Assembly (NCBI GenBank): GCA_046309355.1
Contig: JBKCPL010000052.1
Span: forward strand, 1-54,650
Reading direction: 5' to 3'
Source: CAYSBE01 sp046309355
GTDB taxonomy: Bacteria; Bacteroidota; Bacteroidia; UKL13-3
Length of the DNA stretch: 54,650 bases
The position numbers and the translations under genes were made by a program. The notes below the pieces were generated by a model. It searched no databases, was not told the DNA's origin, and saw nothing but the letters and a program-made list of their open reading frames with translations. Positions 8,692-17,593 of the stretch are shown here, in pieces. The first letter of the stretch is position 1; every line of letters begins with the position of its first letter.

Positions 8692-10564
8692 GATTTTTTC
8701 TTACAAATGAATAAATTTCCAAATCGTCCACAAAATAATGCCCTTTTCCCTTTAACCAAAAATATAATTGCAGAGGGTCATTATCTGAACGTACCTCTGG
8801 TGTCATATAGGTGTATTCAATTGTTGTCCATTGATTAGTCTGCATTGAATAGTGCGATTTACTGCATTCAACACCTCGGTAATCGTAAGACTCATTTTTC
8901 CTGTTTAACAATGACAAGACAGCTACAGGTTCAACCGTTTTCACATCACCGGGTGTGATACACTTAAACCGAATCGTTATCCATGCATGATCTGTATTAC
9001 GTGTAAGTTCATGAAACGGAATTGTATATGCTTCACTAAATGGCATTGTATCATTTATTAATAGCCCTTTCGAACCATTCAATCCAACAGCTTCTTTCAC
9101 ATGCTTTTGTCCAAACGGATGCTGTGCATTATCAAATGAAAAGTGCAATGCCAGGCATGTATCGTATCGCTCTCTATCGGTAAACACATCCGGATTTTCA
9201 AGGCTTCTGTTTACAAGCAAATATTCATCTGCGTCAGGTATAAAATCGGTTTTCCCAAACACCTTAAAGTAATATGCCATCGTATTACGACTGGGATGCA
9301 ATATCCATTTTGCGGCCTGCCATGTCTGAAACAGATTGAGTGCAACCAATGATAAAAACAGCATAATGAAGAATACACGTACAGTCAAATTCTTTGAAGC
9401 AATGATGGACAAAAAGTATCCTAACGGAACAGCCAGCAAGACATATGACTGTATCATAGCCCTTTGGCTAAAGGATGCTGCATACCACCAATTACTCCAG
9501 CTCGATGCTACATACACATTTACAATGGTGTAAATAAATATTGGCCAAAACAGGAGCTTGTTATTACGATAAAAAATAAAGAATCCCGAAACGGTAAAAA
9601 GCATGAGTGGTGTATATATAAACCATCCTTTTCTGAAACTGAACAGAAAATTGAGCGTATGTGGTTGTAAGAAATCAAAGCCCTCACCTGCATTTCTATA
9701 GGCATAATAAAAGAACTCGCCTGCATATATTTTCCAGTACAACAGCTGCACTCCAATAAGTAGTAAAAACAGAAAAGCTGCCCAGTAAATCTGCTTTTTA
9801 TAGGCCTTCAGTAAATTCCATTTTTCCTGCAACGTATGCATACTGCTTACATTCCATATCACCGGAATCAATAAAAGTGTTACTTCTGTAAAACGGCACA
9901 GGGTCATTAACCCAAGCAAAAATCCCATCTTCAGCATATGGTGCAATGATGGTACACGATGCCAGCTGATTACCTGATGTACAAATGCTGCCTGAAGAAA
10001 GAATAAGTACACATGAGACATTAAAGGTGCGCTATGCGCAGCCCAATAATAATTTGTTCCCAGTCCTATAAGCAAAATGAGTAATGCGGCAATTCTATCT
10101 GTAAAAAGCTGCAGCAGCACCTTTCGCATATACCACAATCCGGCCAATACATATACGAAGTGAAACAAAAGCATACTCCACTGATAGGGTGCTGAAAATC
10201 CGTCCGCATCATACCGGTTACTGAAGATTGAAAACAAATGACCTACCGCAAAAGCCGGAAGGTGCATAATAGCCATACCCAACGGATACTGTGAAATGTG
10301 GTTTCCGTTGGGAGCCTGATGAACCTGATATAATGTAGTGCTGGGATTTACCTTTTTATACAACTTAAACAGGGCATCATAATCTGCATTTCCAGGATCA
10401 TGATAAATGAATGTTTGGGGAAGAACCAGATAGTACCCAAAGTCATCCCAAACAATTACATTGACTTTTTTATTCCAAGGATAAAAACAGGTAACAGCGG
10501 CAAATACAATTACAATTGATACAAGCGATAGCCGCTCAAAAGACGAATTTGTGTGTCTGATCAA
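8681..10564 (-). CDS. Polytopic membrane protein, GT-C glycosyltransferase-like, with a C-terminal soluble domain
   Basis: This is a 627-residue protein. Residues 1-~430 hold about ten hydrophobic membrane segments. The first periplasmic loop contains Asp-Asp (VWDDFGYYLVLP, near 40), placed like the catalytic acidic pair of GT-C glycosyltransferases, and QYPLGMAIMHLP resembles loops in PMT/ArnT-like proteins. The last ~190 residues are hydrophilic and beta-like (VAVLSLLNRKNESYDYRG, WFWLKGKGHYFVDDLEIYS-type ending), possibly sugar binding. The donor would be a polyprenyl-linked sugar; this is inferred from the fold only. The gene is wedged between the two CoA-transferase subunit genes, starting 17 bases after subunit A and overlapping subunit B by 11 bases, so it is co-transcribed with them. 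Confidence 0.65.
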   Translation of the reverse strand: MIRHTNSSFERLSLVSIVIVFAAVTCFYPWNKKVNVIVWDDFGYYLVLPQTFIYHDPGNADYDALFKLYKKVNPSTTLYQVHQAPNGNHISQYPLGMAIMHLPAFAVGHLFSIFSNRYDADGFSAPYQWSMLLFHFVYVLAGLWYMRKVLLQLFTDRIAALLILLIGLGTNYYWAAHSAPLMSHVYLFFLQAAFVHQVISWHRVPSLHHMLKMGFLLGLMTLCRFTEVTLLLIPVIWNVSSMHTLQEKWNLLKAYKKQIYWAAFLFLLLIGVQLLYWKIYAGEFFYYAYRNAGEGFDFLQPHTLNFLFSFRKGWFIYTPLMLFTVSGFFIFYRNNKLLFWPIFIYTIVNVYVASSWSNWWYAASFSQRAMIQSYVLLAVPLGYFLSIIASKNLTVRVFFIMLFLSLVALNLFQTWQAAKWILHPSRNTMAYYFKVFGKTDFIPDADEYLLVNRSLENPDVFTDRERYDTCLALHFSFDNAQHPFGQKHVKEAVGLNGSKGLLINDTMPFSEAYTIPFHELTRNTDHAWITIRFKCITPGDVKTVEPVAVLSLLNRKNESYDYRGVECSKSHYSMQTNQWTTIEYTYMTPEVRSDNDPLQLYFWLKGKGHYFVDDLEIYSFVRKNHAR

Positions 10565-10581
10565 AATACAAATTAAGGTGG

Positions 10582-11283
10582 TTAGTTTTTCAACCGGGTA
10601 GTTACCTGCTCAATTCGTTTTTCATAATTCACACCTTGAAAAATACGGTTCACATAAATGCCGGGTGTATGAATCCTATCAGGATCGAGCTCGCCTGCAG
10701 GTACCAGTTCTTCTACTTCGGCTATTGTAATTTTTCCGGCCATAGCCATCAGCGGATTGAAATTGCGTGAGGTTGCTCTGAAAATCAGATTACCATGTGT
10801 ATCGCCTTTCCAGGCTTTTACAATTGCAAAATCGGAGTTAAAAGCATGTTCGAGCAAATACTGTTTGCCACTGAATTCACGCACTTCTTTCCCCGTGGCC
10901 ACCTCGGTGCCTACACCTGCAGGTGTATAAATGGCAGGCATACCGTAGCCGCTTGCCATGCAGCGTGTAGCTAGTGTTCCCTGTGGTATGAGTTCCACTT
11001 CCAGTTCACCGCTCAGCAACTGACGTTCGAATTCTGCGTTTTCTCCTACATACGATGAAATCATTTTTTTTACCTGACGGGTTTTCAGCATCAGTCCAAT
11101 GCCAAAATCATCTACACCGGCATTGTTTGAAATACAGGTTAGGTTTTTTACTCCTTTTTGTACCAAAGCGGCAATGCAGTTTTCAGGAATGCCACACAGG
11201 CCAAAACCGCCCAACATCAGAACGGCACCGTCATGTATATCTTTTATCGCCTCATCGGCATGTTGTACTACTTTATTTAGCAT
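10582..11283 (-). CDS. scoA: 3-oxoacid CoA-transferase, subunit A
   Basis: This 233-residue protein is the alpha subunit of the family I CoA-transferase. The glycine-rich GAVLMLGGFGLCGIPEN (residues 19-35) and the SNNAGVDDFGIGLML and SYVGENAEFERQ blocks are diagnostic. It pairs with subunit B at 8038-8691. It is the fourth gene of a tightly packed run (giant exported protein, PlsY, ClpS-like adaptor, subunit A), with 14 bases between the ClpS-like stop and this start. The likely role is activation of acetoacetate or use of succinyl-CoA in ketone or branched-chain amino-acid breakdown. Confidence 0.93.
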   Translation of the reverse strand: MLNKVVQHADEAIKDIHDGAVLMLGGFGLCGIPENCIAALVQKGVKNLTCISNNAGVDDFGIGLMLKTRQVKKMISSYVGENAEFERQLLSGELEVELIPQGTLATRCMASGYGMPAIYTPAGVGTEVATGKEVREFSGKQYLLEHAFNSDFAIVKAWKGDTHGNLIFRATSRNFNPLMAMAGKITIAEVEELVPAGELDPDRIHTPGIYVNRIFQGVNYEKRIEQVTTRLKN

Positions 11284-11297
11284 AAACGTATTCTCTT

Positions 11298-11573
11298 TTA
11301 TTTTGAAATGGTAGCCGATAATCCTTCATCACATAGGGCCTGACACATAGCAGCCAGTTCGCTGTGCTCTCCTTTTTTTACACAGCACTTGCCCTTAAAG
11401 TGTACTATTAGTGCCGACTGCTCGGCTTGTAGAGGTTCATGCTTGCATATTCGAACTAGGCACTCTATGACATGATCAAATGTATTTACATCATCATTAA
11501 ACAACAGCAATTCAGCAGGCATACCTATCTCGTCCAGCACATCCAGCCAAAGTTCCTCTTTTAGTTTAGTCAT
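11298..11573 (-). CDS. clpS: ClpS-like adaptor protein
   Basis: This is a 91-residue cytoplasmic protein. The core ELLLFNDDVNTFDHVIECLV (residues 21-40) matches the ClpS signature, where the N-D-D and following hydrophobic residues form the pocket that binds N-terminal destabilising residues of substrates. ClpS hands such proteins to the ClpAP or ClpCP protease. The C-terminal half has an unusual pair of cysteines (GKCCVKKGEH), where ClpS proteins usually have a G-x-A or K-like turn. It overlaps plsY by ATGA, so it is translationally coupled to a lipid-synthesis gene. No clp protease gene is in the window. Confidence 0.85.
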   Translation of the reverse strand: MTKLKEELWLDVLDEIGMPAELLLFNDDVNTFDHVIECLVRICKHEPLQAEQSALIVHFKGKCCVKKGEHSELAAMCQALCDEGLSATISK

Positions 11574-12205
11574 GCGTTAACTGTTTTCTTTTTAAAACTG
11601 AACTTATTTTCATTTCCGTTGCGCAGTCTCTTAATGTTAGTACGATGGGTATACACCACCAGCACCGAAACTACCACGCAAAAATAAAACAATGCTGTAA
11701 TTTCTTTGCCCTGAATATTATACGCCACCAGCGGGCTAAGCACTGCAGAAAGCATAGAACCAACAGATATATAGCGGGTAAACCATACAGTTATTACAAA
11801 AATCACAAAGCAAATACCTGCCAGTTGATAATTCAACGCAATGACTATACCTAGTAATGTGGCAATTCCCTTCCCTCCTTTAAACCCCGCAAATACGGGA
11901 TAAATGTGGCCAATAACGGCCAATGCACCAAATACGATTTGATACAGCAGCCACGTATTGCCGCCTTGTTCAATTCCGTTTACTAGAAAAACCAGACTTG
12001 ATGCAGCGTAGCCCTTCAGAGCATCGATGGCCAGCACGGTAAATCCGGCCTTGCTTCCTAAAACACGCAGCGTATTGGTGGCTCCGGCATTGCCACTTCC
12101 ATGTTCACGTACATCTATTCCGTAAAAGCGTTTGCCAAACCACACTGCTGTAGGTATTGAACCCAGTAGGTAGGCACAAAGACCGAGTATTACAGGTAGT
12201 ATCAT
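11570..12205 (-). CDS. plsY: Glycerol-3-phosphate acyltransferase PlsY
   Basis: This 211-residue membrane enzyme transfers the acyl group from acyl-phosphate to glycerol-3-phosphate, the first step of phospholipid synthesis. The conserved YLLGSIPTAVW (residues 12-22), the HGSGNAGATNTLRVLG block (35-50) and GHIYPVFAGFKGGKGIAT are the three PlsY signature motifs. About five membrane segments are visible. The C-terminus is basic (THRTNIKRLRNGNENKFSFKK). It overlaps both neighbours by four bases (giant exported protein upstream, ClpS-like gene downstream), so it lies mid-operon. The partner PlsX is not in the window. Confidence 0.96.
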   Translation of the reverse strand: MILPVILGLCAYLLGSIPTAVWFGKRFYGIDVREHGSGNAGATNTLRVLGSKAGFTVLAIDALKGYAASSLVFLVNGIEQGGNTWLLYQIVFGALAVIGHIYPVFAGFKGGKGIATLLGIVIALNYQLAGICFVIFVITVWFTRYISVGSMLSAVLSPLVAYNIQGKEITALFYFCVVVSVLVVYTHRTNIKRLRNGNENKFSFKKKTVNA

Positions 12206-15200
12206 TTTTTATTTTCAAGTTTCATTAAGCGTACAAGTTTATTGCGTTCGCCTATATTGGCCAAACGCAAATCGTATTTATCGTCTTTCTTCGACACTTT
12301 ATCCATATTTTCTTTTACTGTTTTATTAAACACCGGATCGGAGCCCAGTACGTACCATACCCCACGCAGCAACTTGAAATAATACCAGCCTCCGTCATTC
12401 AGTTCCAGATACAACATCAACTCATCTCCCGTGCGTTTTTTAGAAATTTGCAATCGGCCCTTTAGTTTCTTTTCTAACTTGTATTTATCAATTGAATTCA
12501 GGCTTAGTTCTCCCACCGAAATAAGTGAGCGGCTTACAGGGTCCCAGCGTAAACGGATATGCGAAAAGAACAGCTGTTTTACTATATCATTAACCAGACG
12601 AATACTGTTATCATCCAGTTCTTCCATAACCCTGCGCAAACTGCGTTCTTCTTTAATGTATTGCGTAAGTGCAGACTTAAGCATGGGTATATCCAGCTTG
12701 GTTGAAGGTGCATATGCCGATTGTAAATTTATTGTATCAAATAAAAGTCGAGTTGCACTTGAAGGGAAAGGATAATCCAGCATTAGCATCACATCCATGA
12801 CAAATGAAGTATCCTTCAGGTTATACACAGCCGATCCCGCTGCATATGTTTCAAAGGCTTTAGAAGTATTAAATCCTATATTGAAAATACCTTCGGTATA
12901 CACCTGCTGTTTGGGCTCTCTTAGTTCCATTATATTGCCTTTTAGTCCCGTTTTAAACACACGGTCTTTACTGCCAAAACTAAATGTAGATGTAGGTTCA
13001 TCGAACCTTAAGGTACCTTCCATTCTCATCAATTCAGCATCGCTTGCATTGCGTTTGCGTGTAAAAAACAAGGGGTACACGTGTGATGAATCATTGGAAA
13101 TGGCCATACCGGCCATCATGGCTTGTCTGCGCTCATTGGTTTGTTGTCCGTCTACATGCATGTGTACTGAGTCGCGGTTAATGATGGCTTTATTCCTAAA
13201 CCAGTCCGACTTCGGCCTTGGCAATGTATGTTCGGTTAAAAAGAATCCTTCATACTCCAAATTTTTACTGATACTTAGCACAGTAGCTATACCTTTAAAC
13301 CGTATTTTCTTACCCACGTAAAACTCAGGTGTATCGGGTATGGTAGTCTTGCCCAGCAAACGCTTGGTTACCTCATCTATCTTAATAATATTGAGGAAGA
13401 AAAACTGTGATTTTATTTGCTTGTCTTTGTACTCGTAATACCCATCGGCCTGTATATTGAATTTACCAAAGATGGTAATGTTACACCGTTCCATTTTATG
13501 AAATTTATACAGTGTATCGGCTATTATCTGTGCATTGGTCAGCATTTTCATTTCTGCCTCTTTTAAAACGGTAACTTTTCCGCTATCGGGCAAAATGAAT
13601 GCATCGGCTACACGTATAAAAGGAACTTTCAATGCTGTAACGGCAAAGTCGTTGAGGTCAAAAATAGTGCGTCCGGTAACGAAGCTAAGCGAGTCTTGCA
13701 GCTTACGAACGGAAAGCAAATAGGAGGCATCCTTGCCGTTAATCTGATACGGTGCAAAATCGAGCATACGCTTATTTATATCCCATTCAAACGACTGGAA
13801 TGAGCCCACATACTGGTTGTAATCAAAAATTGAATTCACCCTGCGGTGATGAAATTCAAAGCTGCCTTTTCGTGCAGTAAGGTCAATATCGCCTTTTACC
13901 TGTTCTGTATGAAACGCCAGCAAGTTCGGATTATCGTACTGCTTAACTTTAAAGGTAGATGAATCGGCCTGCACGTTATCTGGGCGCAGCCAAAAATCAT
14001 TGGACGTCATTTCAGCTTCTTCCACTTTTATGGATCCTCGTGCCCCAATACGCTTAGGTGTTATAATAGCTGTACCCAACAATAATGCTCGCCCTTCTGA
14101 TAAACTGAGCGTACCTTCAACAGGCGTTACCAGCATAGTGTCACTGTAGGGAATCCAGTGTTCGTATACATTCTTACCTTCTATGTTGGGAAATGTGGTT
14201 GTTCGTTCATTCAAAAATGTCTGTGCAGTTGTATTCATCGAATCGGGCATCAGCAAAAATTTGTCGCTTTGTGTTATTGAGGCCACATAATTAAGCTGTC
14301 CATTTCCATAAAATCCCTGATCGCTTAGATTTAAAATCATTTTGCCTTTGCCTTTTCCGCCATACATGGTATAACCTTCTTCAGTCACCTGACGCACAAA
14401 GCCTAGCGACTGGTCCGGTTGCAAGTAAATTTCATTTCTGAAATTGGGAACTATGTTGGCTGCGTTCAATTCACCGGGCAACGTAAGGGTACGGAAATTA
14501 AGCTCATTCAAACTATCAAGTGTAAACGGATCTACTTTAAAGAAAAACCGTTTTCTGTCGTACACACTGTTATGTGTTTCAGGTTTGTCGTAGTATACAT
14601 TGGAGCCTTTGTCTGATTTAAACACAGGATAACCGGGAATCTTTTTACGCCCGCTTTTATTTGCCGGATGATCAATGCTCAACGTGCCATATACATCCTG
14701 CAAACTACTTTTTATACGCATGTCCCTCCCCTCTTGTGGATCGAAATAAAAGAAGTTCATGGAGTCAATATTGTTGAGCCTTACCTGAAACTGACCATAA
14801 TCAAATATGAAGCCGGTACCATAAAACTCAGCTTTGCCTGAACGTATTTTGCCCGAAAAATCCATGGCGCGGTTTTTCCGCATGGTAATGAGTTGATCTT
14901 TGGGAATAACATACACATTTTGTGAATCGCTGAATGAAAACTTAGGTACTCCCTGTATCTGAAGGTCATTATTAATAAGGCTAATAGTAGCATTAGGGTA
15001 ACGCTTTATGATGGAAAAAAAGGCCAGCACATCGTAATCTGTTTTTCCGTAGTGTGAGTTAACCGCATCATACAACTTACGATTAACGTGTACGTAATCT
15101 TTCTTGGGATAATACGTAACATAGCCTTTATCATGAAGCTGTATCACTTGCAGCCTTATATCGCTTATGTTGCTTTTATAGTTTTTGGCGTAGTCTGAAA

Positions 15201-16566
15201 TATAATATCCTTTTACATTCTGTTTTTGTACGTATGATTTTATGCGTTCAAGCGGATTATAATCCAAAATACCTTGTATACGTTCGTACCTAAATTCCCT
15301 GAAATAATTGTAGGATTCAAATCGTGCGGGCTCCTCATCATTCTGCATATCGGCTTCTACTACCGGTTCGGTCAACTTCCAGCGAAGCTCATCAACATAA
15401 ATTTCATACCCGTGGTAATAATCTGTAAACGGTGCCTGACTTATACCCTGATTTGAACGAAAAATGCGGATAAAGCTGTCATTCAAAAAATACGCGAACT
15501 CTATTTGAGGATGGTATACTGAATCTTTATCCAGGTACAATACCATTTCAGCTGTTTTGGTTTGAACCCTATCGCCACGCACCACAAATTCATCACTCAT
15601 CAGTTTCAACATAGGTTTATCTTTATAGCTAAACCACAATTCAGCTTTGTGCTCGGATGAGCCTATACCGCGCACAACTTTACCGGTCAGGGCAAAACCA
15701 CCTGTAAGTAAGCCCCGGCCAAAAGGTAAATTTTTGAAGTTGCGCTGATGCGACTCAAACTTAGGATACACGGACTTTTCGCCCATTGATTGGGCAAATG
15801 GTTTATCGGTAATAGTTCCTGCAATGGGTTGAGAAAACAACAGCGGATAACTAAGTAAAGCAGTATCGGCTTTTAACTGACCCGTTTCGAATTGAATGGT
15901 ATACGACTTCAGTTCAGCACTTATTTCGGCACTGTCTTTTGCCAGTCGTGCCCATGTATACGTGCCGCTGGTCCCTTTCCATATTTTTTCAGAAGGTATA
16001 TATCTGCCTGATGTGCGCATTATCGTAATAGTGTCGCCTTGTGTGTAACAAAATATGTTGGTTTTTTTAAAAAGAATGGAGGGTGTTCCCCGCAAATCCA
16101 TATCCATATCCATGTTATCAATATACCACGTTGCTGCACCTTGTTTAGCCAAAATATTGTCAAAGAAAACACTGCTCGAAAAACGTACATACTCGCTAAA
16201 TTCATCCTTCGACTTGTCAAAAGCTAATCTGGCTGCTTTGTGCCACGCATCAAATTTTCCCAATTGATTAGCATTTGCCAGACCGTTCATCGCATTCAGG
16301 TAATCTTCCCAAACTGCATAGGCAACACGGGCGTTCAACAAGTCGGTAGACAATTTTATAACCTGCAATTTTTGCGCTGCATTCCATTTACCTGAATTAT
16401 AGTTGGCCGAAAAATCGGCTACTGCATCCTTGGCTCGCTTGCTGCCTGATTTATCCAACCAGTCTTCCAGGTCAATAATAAACTGCTTGGGTTCGAATGA
16501 TAGCTGGGCAGTAGCCTCCACCGACCAGCACAGCACCGCCATTATGAATACAAATTTCAATTTCAT
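12202..16566 (-). CDS. Giant exported beta-rich protein of unknown function (1454 aa)
   Basis: I do not recognise a named family. The protein begins with a signal peptide (MKLKFVFIMAVLCWSVEATAQ) and has no later membrane span, so it is periplasmic or outer-membrane associated. Residues ~25-140 are helical. The rest is a long run of short beta strands with recurring pieces such as LRGTPSILFKKTN, GTLSIDHPANKSG, FYGNGQLNYVAS and GKFNIQADGYYEYKD. These suggest a stacked beta-sandwich or jellyroll chain, comparable in character to LptA/AsmA-type lipid-bridge proteins, but that is only a resemblance by eye. No T9SS tail is present: the end is a charged helix (KKDDKYDLRL to RLMKLENKK). It is the first gene of the operon and overlaps plsY by ATGA, which hints at an envelope or lipid role. 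Confidence 0.7.
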   Translation of the reverse strand: MKLKFVFIMAVLCWSVEATAQLSFEPKQFIIDLEDWLDKSGSKRAKDAVADFSANYNSGKWNAAQKLQVIKLSTDLLNARVAYAVWEDYLNAMNGLANANQLGKFDAWHKAARLAFDKSKDEFSEYVRFSSSVFFDNILAKQGAATWYIDNMDMDMDLRGTPSILFKKTNIFCYTQGDTITIMRTSGRYIPSEKIWKGTSGTYTWARLAKDSAEISAELKSYTIQFETGQLKADTALLSYPLLFSQPIAGTITDKPFAQSMGEKSVYPKFESHQRNFKNLPFGRGLLTGGFALTGKVVRGIGSSEHKAELWFSYKDKPMLKLMSDEFVVRGDRVQTKTAEMVLYLDKDSVYHPQIEFAYFLNDSFIRIFRSNQGISQAPFTDYYHGYEIYVDELRWKLTEPVVEADMQNDEEPARFESYNYFREFRYERIQGILDYNPLERIKSYVQKQNVKGYYISDYAKNYKSNISDIRLQVIQLHDKGYVTYYPKKDYVHVNRKLYDAVNSHYGKTDYDVLAFFSIIKRYPNATISLINNDLQIQGVPKFSFSDSQNVYVIPKDQLITMRKNRAMDFSGKIRSGKAEFYGTGFIFDYGQFQVRLNNIDSMNFFYFDPQEGRDMRIKSSLQDVYGTLSIDHPANKSGRKKIPGYPVFKSDKGSNVYYDKPETHNSVYDRKRFFFKVDPFTLDSLNELNFRTLTLPGELNAANIVPNFRNEIYLQPDQSLGFVRQVTEEGYTMYGGKGKGKMILNLSDQGFYGNGQLNYVASITQSDKFLLMPDSMNTTAQTFLNERTTTFPNIEGKNVYEHWIPYSDTMLVTPVEGTLSLSEGRALLLGTAIITPKRIGARGSIKVEEAEMTSNDFWLRPDNVQADSSTFKVKQYDNPNLLAFHTEQVKGDIDLTARKGSFEFHHRRVNSIFDYNQYVGSFQSFEWDINKRMLDFAPYQINGKDASYLLSVRKLQDSLSFVTGRTIFDLNDFAVTALKVPFIRVADAFILPDSGKVTVLKEAEMKMLTNAQIIADTLYKFHKMERCNITIFGKFNIQADGYYEYKDKQIKSQFFFLNIIKIDEVTKRLLGKTTIPDTPEFYVGKKIRFKGIATVLSISKNLEYEGFFLTEHTLPRPKSDWFRNKAIINRDSVHMHVDGQQTNERRQAMMAGMAISNDSSHVYPLFFTRKRNASDAELMRMEGTLRFDEPTSTFSFGSKDRVFKTGLKGNIMELREPKQQVYTEGIFNIGFNTSKAFETYAAGSAVYNLKDTSFVMDVMLMLDYPFPSSATRLLFDTINLQSAYAPSTKLDIPMLKSALTQYIKEERSLRRVMEELDDNSIRLVNDIVKQLFFSHIRLRWDPVSRSLISVGELSLNSIDKYKLEKKLKGRLQISKKRTGDELMLYLELNDGGWYYFKLLRGVWYVLGSDPVFNKTVKENMDKVSKKDDKYDLRLANIGERNKLVRLMKLENKK

Positions 16567-16652
16567 ACAGATGGCTAAAGTAATGAAAGCATTACGTACT
16601 CACAAACCGGAAAAATCAACTTGTGCGGGTTTGGTGTTCACTGCCTTTTTGT

Positions 16653-16778
16653 TCAGTCAATAGCCAGTTTTTCTATGGCCCACTGCTCAGCTATTTGTGT
16701 TCCTGCCGTCTTGGTTATAACAAACACATGGCTGCCCAGGGCATTGCTGAAAGTAAAGTTATCTTTTTCATATGCCAA
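16653..16778 (-). pseudogene. Possible C-terminal gene remnant at the island edge
   Basis: A short minus-strand frame opens at a TTG (16778) and ends at 16653. It translates to 41 residues of ordinary protein-like composition, including NFTFSNALGSHVFVITK and AEQWAIEKLAID. It has no ATG and no visible promoter, and lies two bases after the stop of the DUF1643 gene. It could be the surviving 3-prime end of a gene cut by arrival of the accessory genes, or simply a chance open frame. I know no family for it. Confidence 0.3.
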
Positions 16779-16780
16779 GG

Positions 16781-17350
16781 TTAAAACTTAAATGGTATCA
16801 ATTTATTGTTGTAGCCCCAAACCTGTCCATGTTTTGGGTTTCCATAGATAGATAGTTTATCTACATAGAAAATGGTGTTTTTGTTTGTCTTTAAAATGTC
16901 AAACGTAGTGTTTTTCAGTTGCTCGTATTGCTCATATAGTCCTTTTGGATGATCGCCCCATGCAATTATTACATTTTTGTGTTTCGAAGTCAACGCCTTA
17001 ATCGTTTTACTATTTTGGTTGTCAATTATTTTATTACCTAGTGTTACAAGCTGGTGTGCGTATGTCTCGTAAAATGGAATTAAATTAATGAGTATGATTG
17101 TCCCAATATTCTTAAAAGCTGAATACTTAAATCTGTTTTTATACACGTAGTTCGTTACGTTAAAAACTGTTTTATCTGAAATCTCCTTTGTTGCCCTGCT
17201 TGGATTTTTCAATATTACCAGCAAACTTTCTTTTGCATCTTTATCCATGCACAGTGATAGCCATAGACGCTTATTTTCTTTTTCAATTCGTTTGTCTTGG
17301 GTCTCTACAATAAAGCTTGGGTGTTTGTATGTAGGCTTGGCTTTCGTCAT
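16781..17350 (-). CDS. DUF1643 family protein
   Basis: I place the start at the ATG at 17350 (189 residues, starting MTKAKPTYKHPSF). The frame continues upstream to an ATG at 17584, and another ATG is at 17440, but the extra ~78 residues are basic, Ser/Asn-rich and unlike the family. The DUF1643 core is visible as LLVILKNPSRATKEISDKT, then GTIILINLIPFYETY, then KNVIIAWGDHP. The last is close to the family's usual ending with a G-W/W-G pair and a final GHPxHP-like motif (here YGNPKHGQVWGYNNKLIPF). The function of DUF1643 is unknown. It is the last gene of a three-gene minus-strand accessory patch with a membrane protein and an Mrr endonuclease. Base composition is visibly richer in A+T than the flanks. 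Confidence 0.7.
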   Translation of the reverse strand: MTKAKPTYKHPSFIVETQDKRIEKENKRLWLSLCMDKDAKESLLVILKNPSRATKEISDKTVFNVTNYVYKNRFKYSAFKNIGTIILINLIPFYETYAHQLVTLGNKIIDNQNSKTIKALTSKHKNVIIAWGDHPKGLYEQYEQLKNTTFDILKTNKNTIFYVDKLSIYGNPKHGQVWGYNNKLIPFKF

Positions 17351-17593
17351 TACTGTTTTCCCATTTTTTGATCTCCCATTCTTTAGCAATAAAGGATTGC
17401 GGCTACAAGCGTGTGGGTTCTTCGTTGCTGTGTTCGCCATTATCGTATATATAGGCTCCAATGGGCTGTAAAGAACTGAAGCAGCGCTTTTGCTATACCT
17501 GTGCCGGTGGCTCATTGTTTTACTTAAAGTACACGCCAATATGTTTCTTTGTTTATCCGGTTTTTTTGAAATGTATAATTTCATCCGTGTATC

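Noticed and set aside
16726..16772. 18-codon frame starting MKKITLLSAM after the DUF1643 gene
   Set aside because: It looks like a signal peptide but stops at once; no gene can follow in that frame.
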